Positions 1 to 6,266 of a stretch of DNA of 8,552 bases are shown piece by piece (the stretch's first letter is position 1; every line of letters begins with the position of its first letter). The DNA lies in NCBI RefSeq assembly GCF_946479605.1, contig NZ_CAMLGT010000166.1, forward strand, positions 1 to 8,552. Direction: 5' to 3'. A program made the translations under genes and the position numbers. The notes under the pieces were generated by a model. The model was not told the DNA's origin. It worked only from the letters and a program-made list of their open reading frames with translations, and made no database searches. Source of the DNA: an uncultured Lacibacter sp. (lineage in GTDB: Bacteria; Bacteroidota; Bacteroidia; Chitinophagales; Chitinophagaceae).

Positions 1-273
1 GTTGTAAAAGCCATCAATGCGTCCATATTGTTTCAGGGTTTCATCAACATAATTTTTTACATCTGCTTCTTTCGAAACATCTGCGACAATTGTCAATACT
101 TTTGTTGCCGGATATGATTGATTGATTTGTGCTTTTGCCTCTGCAAGTGCTTTTTCATTGTAATCGATCAACGATAACAATGCACCATTCTTTGCCGCTT
201 CAATTGCTGCTGCCAATCCAAGTCCCATCCCCGCACCGGTGATGAGCACTACTTTGTTGTCCAGTTTTTTCAT
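1..273 (-). CDS. Short-chain dehydrogenase/reductase (SDR), N-terminal part, cut by window edge
   Basis: The 91 visible codons form the first half of a classical SDR Rossmann fold, so this is an NAD(P)-dependent oxidoreductase of the cytoplasm with unknown substrate. The cofactor-binding motif TGxxxGxG is seen as TGAGMGLG at residues 12-19. Asp37 at the end of the second beta strand favours NAD(H) over NADP(H), by family knowledge. Asp65 in VADVS is the usual adenine-ring contact, and GRIDGFYN at 84-91 leads into the NNAG motif, which is cut by the edge. The Ser-Tyr-Lys catalytic residues lie outside the window, so activity cannot be judged. The ATG at 273-271 puts the glycine motif at the normal distance from the N-terminus. 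There is no Shine-Dalgarno sequence, as is usual in Bacteroidota. The gene is transcribed away from the Rnk-like gene, apparently from its own promoter at 337-368. Confidence 0.9.
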   Translation of the reverse strand, partial: MKKLDNKVVLITGAGMGLGLAAAIEAAKNGALLSLIDYNEKALAEAKAQINQSYPATKVLTIVADVSKEADVKNYVDETLKQYGRIDGFYN

Positions 274-303
274 TGCTTATTCATTTAATCGTTACAGTAA
301 AAC

Positions 304-330
304 CATGCTTTTAAAAGCATGATTGCTTTT
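304..330 (-). promoter_or_regulatory. Two overlapping, mutually exclusive hairpins at the predicted 5' end of the SDR transcript
   Basis: Positions 304-321 are a perfect 18-bp palindrome (CATGCTTTTAAAAGCATG). Positions 313-319 and 324-330 form a second perfect inverted repeat (AAAAGCA, four-base loop, TGCTTTT). They share the AAAAGCA arm, so an RNA could form only one at a time. They lie just downstream of the predicted start near 331. They could be an operator for a dimeric repressor or an RNA 5'-end structure; which one cannot be told from sequence. Confidence 0.4.
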
Positions 331-336
331 ACCATA

Positions 337-368
337 CAAAGTTAACTGCAGGTGTAAAGGGAGTCCAA
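337..368 (-). promoter_or_regulatory. Bacteroidota-type promoter for the SDR gene
   Basis: On the minus strand TAACTTTG (344-337) matches the Bacteroidota -7 consensus TAnnTTTG exactly. A TTG (368-366) lies 21 bases upstream of it, close to the usual -33 spacing. The predicted transcript start is near 331, giving a leader of about 58 nt before the ATG at 273. The consensus is established for the phylum; its use here is inferred. Confidence 0.55.
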
Positions 369-507
369 TGACATTTGTCAATTAATAGATTGGCTGCATT
401 TGTTAATGTGGCCGTATTAACAAAGTAAATGTTAAAATAGGCACATCTGATCTGTTGATTACTGTGGGGCTGGTTGTTTTGCGGGTACTTTTTTGATATG
501 AGGTTTC

Positions 508-536
508 TTTGTATCGGGATATTTACTGTACCTTTA
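508..536 (+). promoter_or_regulatory. Candidate promoter for the Rnk-like gene
   Basis: TTTG at 508-511 and TACCTTTA at 529-536 are separated by 17 bases. The second matches the Bacteroidota -7 box TAnnTTTG at all but its last position. It would start a transcript near 543 with a leader of about 115 nt that contains the hairpin at 586-618. This is a weak match and other starts are possible. Confidence 0.25.
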
Positions 537-585
537 CCATTCATGTATAGCCATAAGATATACACATTTATCTTTCTCAGCATAA

Positions 586-618
586 CCCCTGCAGGTATCT
601 AATTTTTCCTGCAAGGGG
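586..618 (+). promoter_or_regulatory. Leader hairpin upstream of the Rnk-like gene
   Basis: CCCCTGCAGG (586-595) pairs with CCTGCAAGGGG (608-618) with one bulged A, around a 12-base loop. A T-rich stretch follows (from about 619 to 640), so on the plus strand the element resembles an intrinsic terminator or attenuator placed about 40 bases before the start codon. No plus-strand gene upstream would need it, which favours a leader role. This is inference from shape only. Confidence 0.4.
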
Positions 619-657
619 AATCCTTATTTTATTTTTTAAATTTTAAATTCAAACGTT

Positions 658-1050
658 ATGAACAACGAATTGAATCCCGTAGTTCTTTGTGAAGAAGATT
701 TTTCCCGTTTAAAACAACTGGTGCCAATAAACGGCTCCGACAAGTCTGAAGAAATGAGTCTTGCTCATGAGCTGGCAAGGGCTATTGTTGTGAAGGATGA
801 TGCATTTCCTCCCAATACTATCCGCATTGGCTCAAAAGTGAGTGTAGAGGATATCGAAACCCATAAGCTGCATGAGTTTACGATCGTGATGCCTTCTCTT
901 GCAGATATAAAAAAGAAATTTGTTTCCGTACTATCGCCGATAGCAGCTGCAATCATTGGCTTCAGGGAAGGAGAGGAGGTTACCTGGAAAATGCCTTCCG
1001 GGTTAAAACATTTACGTATTAAGGAAGTGCATACGCCGGTAGCCCTTTAA
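658..1050 (+). CDS. Rnk-like protein, GreA/GreB C-terminal-domain family
   Basis: A 130-residue cytoplasmic protein. Residues about 54-127 match the FKBP-like C-terminal domain of GreA/GreB and of Rnk. The signature is SPIAAAIIGFREGEEV at 93-108 followed by W110 and MPSG (112-115), which parallels the AP-GAALLG-R-GD...W-LPGG segment of E. coli Rnk. The N-terminal part (about 1-50) is short and mostly helical and resembles the short N-terminal segment of Rnk. It lacks the long acidic-tipped coiled coil with which GreA and GreB reach the RNA polymerase active site. It is therefore unlikely to stimulate transcript cleavage; Rnk-type proteins bind RNA polymerase and may compete with Gre factors. 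The ATG at 658 has no Shine-Dalgarno sequence. The gene appears monocistronic, ending 26 bases before a strong terminator. Its target here is unknown. Confidence 0.85.
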   Translation: MNNELNPVVLCEEDFSRLKQLVPINGSDKSEEMSLAHELARAIVVKDDAFPPNTIRIGSKVSVEDIETHKLHEFTIVMPSLADIKKKFVSVLSPIAAAIIGFREGEEVTWKMPSGLKHLRIKEVHTPVAL

Positions 1051-1076
1051 TACCGTAGCGGGAAATGGTCATTATA

Positions 1077-1114
1077 AAAAAGGTCGGCGACAGCATGCTG
1101 TCGCCGACCTTTTT
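1077..1114. terminator. Bidirectional intrinsic terminator between convergent genes
   Basis: Positions 1081-1110 are a perfect 30-bp palindrome, GC-rich in the stem (arm AGGTCGGCGACAGCA), with a CATG centre as loop. A-tracts on the left (1076-1080) and T-tracts on the right (1110-1114) give a U-run in both directions. It lies 26 bases after the Rnk-like stop and 18 bases after the lyase stop, so it can end both transcripts. Confidence 0.9.
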
Positions 1115-1132
1115 ATCTAACTAACAATGTCA

Positions 1133-4100
1133 TTATCGTTGTATAGCCAGTTTTTGTGTGTATTGCTTTCCGCTGAGAGTTAATCTTACCAGATATAATC
1201 CTGTGGGTAAAGCAGACAAATCATAACGAACAATATGTGCACCGCTGCCGGTTCCTGATTTGATGGTTGCAACTTTAGCACCGATCATATTGTAAAGATC
1301 AAGACTGAATGCTTCCTGCGGTTTGGCTGTGAAATTGATCACGGCAATGTTTGAGGCAGGATTCGGTGATACTGTTAAGCTGAATGGTTGTGCTTCTTCT
1401 TCCATCAATCCATTTCTGCTTTGTGCGTTATTGCCACAGCCACCTAACACATAGCCATTCTTCATCTGGTCTGGTACACTGATGCTGTTGATGCATTTGC
1501 TCTTACCATCTTTGCACAGTAATACTTTATCCATCTTGTTGCCGCAGCGTGCATCAATAACAGTTAATGTAACCGATGTGTTTGCTTTGCAACCATATTC
1601 ATTTGTTGCTTCAACATTGTATTGATAATTGCCGGCAGTAACAGGACTGAATACTGTTGCTGATCCGCTTGTTGTATTCAGGTTGTTTGCAGGTGTCCAG
1701 TCGTAACTGCTTTGTCCACTTGCAGCATCAGCTGCAGTAAGAGTTAGCTGTTGTGCGCCATAACCAAGAAAGACAGTATTGGCTGTGCCACCTGTGAATG
1801 TGTGATCAGTACGGCTTACTGTTATAGATGGCACAGGTATGGTTCCCACTACAGTTACCACAGCTGTTGTAGTACTTGTATTGTTGTTATTATCTGTTAC
1901 AGTAAGTGTAATTGTGTGTTCGCCAATCTGGCTGCAATCGAATGTTGTTTGGTCAATTGCCAGAGATTTAATGCCATAATCATCACTGCTGCCATTATTT
2001 ACCTGCTCAGGAGTAATGGTTACTGAACCATTTACCAAGGCAACCGAAATGTTTTTTGCAATGGCTGTTGGTTTGGTTGTGTCAACAACAGTAAACATCC
2101 ATTCATCACCTGTTGCTGTTTCTCCATCACGCACAGCATCCACACGCCAGTAAACCGGCCCAAGTGTTGTAACGTTTGATAACGTATAATTTTGTGTTGT
2201 AACAGCTGTTGCAGTGATTGATAAATTACCTGCAGTGCTGCCTGTATATACATTATAGGTTTGTGCATCACCCTTCCATGCAAGTGCAATGTTGCCATAG
2301 CTCACCTGCATGTCACCGTTAGCAGGTGTTGGGTCTGTTACTTTGTTTACCAATGGTGCACCTTGCTGAATGCGTGCAATTTCTTCTGCACTCAGTTTGT
2401 AATTGTAGAGCCGCACATCATCCATTTTATCATGGAAAGGTTTATTCTCTAATGAATTACCGATAAGCAACGGAAGATTTAAACCGGTTGATCCCAGTGT
2501 AGCGGTGTACGTTGCACTGCCTGCTTCCACACCATTAATGTACACACGGATGCGTTTGGCTGCCGTATCTTTTATGGCAATGATATTTGTCCAGTTATTA
2601 TTGAAGATGTAATATGCCGATGCTTTTTTGAGGTTGATGCTCACACTTGGTTTGGTAGATGCATCATCAATGGCGAAGGTAAGCGTACTGTCTCTTAACT
2701 GTAAACCGTACCATTTACCACCGGGATCAGCAAACTTTCCTTTGTGAATTAGATAGCAGTCTTTACTAACCGATGAATTGTAATTGCTGTTGCCATTGGT
2801 TAATTGCACCCACATCGAAATGCTGAAGGCATTACGATCGAACTGCAAATGATCTGCATGTGGTACAGTAATGCTGCTTGTTGAAACAGGATTCACAAAG
2901 TTGAGGCTGTTACCAAATTTACCAGCAGTCCATTCTGCCGAAGGCATGTTGTTGATGGCTCCATGCCATTGGTAATTACTGTTATCGTTAACAACAGTTC
3001 CTGTTGTTTCATCGAGTTTATAATGCGCCACCATTCCTTTCGGTGATACTGCCTTGAAGCTCCACACCGTTCCGGCTGTTGTACCTGCTTCACCAATGGC
3101 ATCTACACGCCAATAGTACGTTGTTCCTTTTTGCAGGTTGCTGAATGTAACAGATGGGTTTGCAAGTGTAGCATCGGCAAGGAAAGAAAGGTTGTTTGCA
3201 TCTGTTCCAACATAAATTTTGTAGGAAGTTGTGTTGATCTCACCTTTCCATGAAGCACTGATGCTTTCTTCGTAACCTTCCAGGTTTGTACCGTTTGCCA
3301 AAGTTGGCGCATAAGGCGTAATGGGTAAGGGGCTGGTGTGAAACAGTTTCAGTACATCCACATCCTTCAACACATAGTTGTACACTTTAAATTCATCAAG
3401 CATGCCTTTGTAAGGTGCCGGCTTGTTTGTTGTTGCAAGAAATTCCAGCTCACCAATATTGCCGAGAATAAAATCACTTTCTTCACCAATTGATTGTGCT
3501 GCACCTGTGCCGGTTGCCTGTTCTTTGATCAATTGTCCGTTGTTATACACCCGTAGTCTTTTTGCAGCTGTATCACGAACGATCACCACATGCACCCAGT
3601 CGTTCACAAAAAAAGGAACACCGCTTGTTGTGAGTTCATACTTTGTCACATCGTCATCAATAGCAAAACGGAATTCTTTATTCTTGAATTCAATATCAAA
3701 ACGTTTGCCGGTTGCACCTGTTGTTGTGTTTTTGGTAATGGAACCTTTGCACAACAAGTAAGAACTGCTGTTGTTATCGGGAGGAAGCATGGAGGCGGGT
3801 GCTTTCATCCAGAACGAAATGCTGAATGGAGTTCTGTTAAGATAGAGATGATCTTTATGCGGAATACTCACCACATATTTATCCACCGATGCTGTTGCAA
3901 AATCAATCGCACCGTTTATTTTGCCCGCTACACGAATACTGAGATCGTCATCATCCAAACCCAGAATACCATGATTGGCATATTCTGAACTGTCGATGAT
4001 ATCAATGCCTTCTGTTTCATCAAAACTCCAATGACCGATAAGGCCCAGCGGAAATGTTTTTGTTGTGCGAAAGGTCCACACATTGCCTGTGGTGGTTCCT

Positions 4101-6064
4101 TTTGCATTGGTTGCATCCACACGCCAGTAATAGTTTGTGTATTCCGTAAGATTATTTACTGTAAACGATGGACTGGCACTGTAAGCAACTGTGCCAGCTT
4201 GTGTTAGATTGTCAGCTGCCGCACCAAAGAAAACAGCATAACTAACTGTATTGCTGCTGCCGCTCCATGTAAGTTTTACACTGCCATTTGCCGGTTCAAC
4301 CTGTTGTGAATTAGTTGCAGGCGATGGATTACCTGTTACAGTTGGTGCCGATGCAATTGGCGGTGTTGTAACAGCAACAACAGGACTGTAAGCCGATTCT
4401 AAACTTCCTGCTACTGCTTTCATACGATAGTAATAAATTTTGTTGGGCAAAAGATTCGTTACATCATCATACGTTGTTGCATTCGCAGCAGGCTGGGCAA
4501 TTTCAGTAAATGTTGTTCCATTCTCACTGCGTTCGATCACAAAATTTGTTTCGTTATCTGCATTGTCTGTCCACTTAACAACCACTTTGCTATTGGGTGC
4601 CGGCAGCTCAAATGAACTTGCGGTTAAGTTTACAGCTGTGGGATGTTTTAAAAACTCAGGAGCTGCGGTATTCACCAGTGAGTTAATATACACTTCAATA
4701 TTCAAATACTGCGGCATGGATGTACTGAAGGTAATTGCATCGGCTGCATTATTTTTATTCAGTCCGTTTGCATCTTCCCATGCATCCGGCATACCGTCTT
4801 TATCTGTATCAGTTGGCGCAGGTGCGTTGAATACTTGTCCAACACCGCCATTGGTAAACGGAAGGTCCGTTTCACGATAAACATAAAAACCATCCACACC
4901 TTTCGATGCCACTTCGCTGATGAGTAAACCATCAAGCTGGTCACGACGTGGATAGTTACTGCCTGCATTATTCATTACATAGTCATAAGCCTGCGCTGCA
5001 CTCATTGTTGGGTTAGCAGCAGGATAGGGGAAAGGCGAAGTTTTAAAACCTTCATCTGCAATGCCGGGATAACCTGTTGCTGAACTGTTGTAAGGCACTT
5101 CATCACCATCTAAAATTCCGTTTCGGTTATTATCGTAATAGTTTCCTGCGCCATAAAGAAAAAATGAACCAGTGCCTCTTGAAAACGGTGATGCTTCACT
5201 TGGAGGTGTAAGCGGTCCACTCATGAAATAGTTGTTGATGATGTTTACTTCTGATACACCTGATGAACCGCCCATGATGTATGCTTCACCCGACCAGCCA
5301 TAGTTCATGGTTGGTCCTAAACGGTTACCGTTGCCCCAGTTGTACACCACGTTGTTTACAAACTCATTTACACCTTTTACTTTGGGGTTACGTGTTTTGT
5401 TGCTGATGTATAAATTTTTCAGCAGGCTCACTTTACCGCCGTCGGGTGTTTGTATCAAACCACCAGCAGAATGGTTTTCACGATGGAGACCTTGTGCAAT
5501 GATGGAGTTTTGAACGGTGATGTTATCAGGTGCTGTTCCTTTTCCATCCCAGTTAATCGAAAATACTTCATCCATGCCCCATGCAAACGACATGTGATCA
5601 AGGATCATATTACTTCCGTTCGCAAGTCCCGATGCATCTTTACCGGAGTTGCCTGTTGCACCTAAGCGGAACCGTAAGTAACGGCAAATGGTATTGCTTG
5701 CACCTGTGAAGGTTACACGCTTGTTATAAATCACAATGCCATCACCCGGTGCAGTTTGTCCTGCAATGGTACAATTGGCCGAAACCACAACATCACTCTG
5801 CAATGTGATGATGCCACCAACGGCAAACACAACAATACGTCCAGGTTGGCTCACAGCATCACGAAAGGAACCTGCACCTGCATCGTTAAGATTAGTAACA
5901 ATGTAAACCTGTCGTGTGGGGTTGGCTCTTGCACCCTGTGCGTAGCGTCCAAAGCCATCTGCTTCAGGAAAGGCCAGTGTTTGTGCATTAAGAAATTGAA
6001 AAGAGAAAAGTTGAAGTAACAACAGCCCTATAGGCGCTGCATTTTGCAGAGTACTTTTTTTCAT
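1133..6064 (-). CDS. Secreted multidomain pectate-lyase-like protein with FN3/LamG modules and T9SS sorting domain
   Basis: A 1643-residue exported protein, probably a polysaccharide lyase acting on pectin-type uronic-acid polymers. Residues 1-27 are a signal peptide (LNA|Q cleavage). Residues 29 to about 470 form a pectate-lyase-like right-handed beta-helix. Its landmarks are the AFPEADGFGRYA opening, DHMSFAWGMDE (156-166), TRNPK (224-228) with Arg225 as candidate catalytic base, and VNNVVYNWG (236-244). Calcium-type loops occur at 311-322 and 419-430. Next come FN3 (about 471-568), FN3-like (571-668), LamG-like (672-907), FN3-like (912-1005), LamG-like (1009-1235), FN3-like (1240-1327), HYR/Ig-like (1328-1406), PKD-like (1410-1503), a cysteine-rich linker (1505-1544) and a type A T9SS C-terminal domain (1562-1643, ending KLAIQR). 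By family knowledge that domain directs outer-membrane translocation and then surface anchoring or release. The FN3 and LamG modules probably bind carbohydrate or act as spacers. Exact substrate is unknown, and no SusC/SusD genes are in view. Confidence 0.9.
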   Translation of the reverse strand: MKKSTLQNAAPIGLLLLQLFSFQFLNAQTLAFPEADGFGRYAQGARANPTRQVYIVTNLNDAGAGSFRDAVSQPGRIVVFAVGGIITLQSDVVVSANCTIAGQTAPGDGIVIYNKRVTFTGASNTICRYLRFRLGATGNSGKDASGLANGSNMILDHMSFAWGMDEVFSINWDGKGTAPDNITVQNSIIAQGLHRENHSAGGLIQTPDGGKVSLLKNLYISNKTRNPKVKGVNEFVNNVVYNWGNGNRLGPTMNYGWSGEAYIMGGSSGVSEVNIINNYFMSGPLTPPSEASPFSRGTGSFFLYGAGNYYDNNRNGILDGDEVPYNSSATGYPGIADEGFKTSPFPYPAANPTMSAAQAYDYVMNNAGSNYPRRDQLDGLLISEVASKGVDGFYVYRETDLPFTNGGVGQVFNAPAPTDTDKDGMPDAWEDANGLNKNNAADAITFSTSMPQYLNIEVYINSLVNTAAPEFLKHPTAVNLTASSFELPAPNSKVVVKWTDNADNETNFVIERSENGTTFTEIAQPAANATTYDDVTNLLPNKIYYYRMKAVAGSLESAYSPVVAVTTPPIASAPTVTGNPSPATNSQQVEPANGSVKLTWSGSSNTVSYAVFFGAAADNLTQAGTVAYSASPSFTVNNLTEYTNYYWRVDATNAKGTTTGNVWTFRTTKTFPLGLIGHWSFDETEGIDIIDSSEYANHGILGLDDDDLSIRVAGKINGAIDFATASVDKYVVSIPHKDHLYLNRTPFSISFWMKAPASMLPPDNNSSSYLLCKGSITKNTTTGATGKRFDIEFKNKEFRFAIDDDVTKYELTTSGVPFFVNDWVHVVIVRDTAAKRLRVYNNGQLIKEQATGTGAAQSIGEESDFILGNIGELEFLATTNKPAPYKGMLDEFKVYNYVLKDVDVLKLFHTSPLPITPYAPTLANGTNLEGYEESISASWKGEINTTSYKIYVGTDANNLSFLADATLANPSVTFSNLQKGTTYYWRVDAIGEAGTTAGTVWSFKAVSPKGMVAHYKLDETTGTVVNDNSNYQWHGAINNMPSAEWTAGKFGNSLNFVNPVSTSSITVPHADHLQFDRNAFSISMWVQLTNGNSNYNSSVSKDCYLIHKGKFADPGGKWYGLQLRDSTLTFAIDDASTKPSVSINLKKASAYYIFNNNWTNIIAIKDTAAKRIRVYINGVEAGSATYTATLGSTGLNLPLLIGNSLENKPFHDKMDDVRLYNYKLSAEEIARIQQGAPLVNKVTDPTPANGDMQVSYGNIALAWKGDAQTYNVYTGSTAGNLSITATAVTTQNYTLSNVTTLGPVYWRVDAVRDGETATGDEWMFTVVDTTKPTAIAKNISVALVNGSVTITPEQVNNGSSDDYGIKSLAIDQTTFDCSQIGEHTITLTVTDNNNNTSTTTAVVTVVGTIPVPSITVSRTDHTFTGGTANTVFLGYGAQQLTLTAADAASGQSSYDWTPANNLNTTSGSATVFSPVTAGNYQYNVEATNEYGCKANTSVTLTVIDARCGNKMDKVLLCKDGKSKCINSISVPDQMKNGYVLGGCGNNAQSRNGLMEEEAQPFSLTVSPNPASNIAVINFTAKPQEAFSLDLYNMIGAKVATIKSGTGSGAHIVRYDLSALPTGLYLVRLTLSGKQYTQKLAIQR
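2360..3331 (-). repeat. FN3-LamG module, copy 2, within the lyase gene
   Basis: Residues 912-1235 repeat the same FN3-like plus LamG-like order. YYWRVDA, YKLDET and DTAAKRIRVYING align with the landmarks of copy 1. A third FN3-like unit (1240-1327, with VYWRVDA) follows without a LamG partner, as if the series were cut short. Confidence 0.75.
3344..4354 (-). repeat. FN3-LamG module, copy 1, within the lyase gene
   Basis: Residues 571-907 are an FN3-like plus LamG-like pair. Landmarks shared with copy 2 are YYWRVDA near the end of the FN3 part, WSFDET at the LamG start, and DTAAKRLRVYNNG in the LamG core. The similarity is clear in protein but not in DNA, so the duplication is old. Confidence 0.75.
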
Positions 6065-6266
6065 TGTGGCAAGTCAGTTTAGTCCATGAAATTAGTGGGG
6101 AGCTGTTTTTAACTATCCTGCTCTGTCGGTTGTTGTGGAATTCCTGCCATGTACGATTGGAAAACTGTGGATAAAGCTGACCGGTATTTCCCCCGCCAAG
6201 AAATGAGAATGCAAAAACAAACGCAGAGAGAATACGCTGCGTCAAAAAAAATCTAAGCATTGTTAT
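6065..6266. other. Gap between the lyase gene and the two-component operon
   Basis: This 202 bp gap must hold the lyase promoter unless the gene is reached by read-through from the upstream operon. I found no TAnnTTTG box on the minus strand here. It contains a hairpin with T-rich tail (6213-6243) and one perfect DnaA-box 9-mer on the minus strand (TTATCCACA, 6174-6166). A 90-codon minus-strand ORF starting at 6260 overlaps the lyase start in another frame and is not called. Confidence 0.5.
6213..6243 (-). terminator. Probable intrinsic terminator of the kinase/regulator operon
   Basis: On the minus strand ACGCAG (6242-6237) pairs with CTGCGT (6226-6221) around a 10-base loop, and a G-U pair can extend the stem. 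TTGTTTTTG follows immediately. It lies about 24 bases beyond the regulator stop codon, where a terminator is expected. The stem is short, so termination may be partial. Confidence 0.45.

Larger units (their letters stand above)
274..657. other. Intergenic regulatory region between divergent SDR and Rnk-like genes
   Basis: This 384 bp stretch has no convincing gene. It holds the SDR promoter and its hairpins, a short inverted repeat TGACA-TT-TGTCA at 369-380 beside the -33 element, a weak candidate promoter for the Rnk-like gene near 508-536, and a leader hairpin at 586-618. The rest is AT-rich and shows nothing further. An 84-codon minus-strand ORF (329-583) has no recognisable protein features, covers the SDR promoter, and is not called. 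Confidence 0.6.

Noticed and set aside
270..284. Four-codon mini-ORF (MNKQ) whose stop overlaps the SDR start codon as ATGA
   Set aside because: It has no ribosome binding site, and a chance ATG this close to a start is common in AT-rich leaders. It would matter only if conserved.
329..583. 84-codon minus-strand ORF in the left intergenic region
   Set aside because: The translation has no recognisable domain and odd composition, and the ORF overlaps the predicted SDR promoter.
765..956. 63-codon minus-strand ORF
   Set aside because: It lies wholly antisense to the well-supported Rnk-like gene and shows no protein features.
1751..6019. Several plus-strand and out-of-frame minus-strand ORFs inside the lyase gene, up to 146 codons
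   Set aside because: They are shadows of the 1643-codon frame, with low-complexity Cys/Thr/Val-rich or Gln/Leu-rich translations and no domain features.
5988..6260. 90-codon minus-strand ORF starting just after the regulator stop, with a hydrophobic N-terminus resembling a signal peptide
   Set aside because: It overlaps the lyase start by 77 bp in another frame, runs through the probable terminator hairpin, and its remainder matches nothing I recognise. The hydrophobic start is partly due to a run of eight T on that strand.
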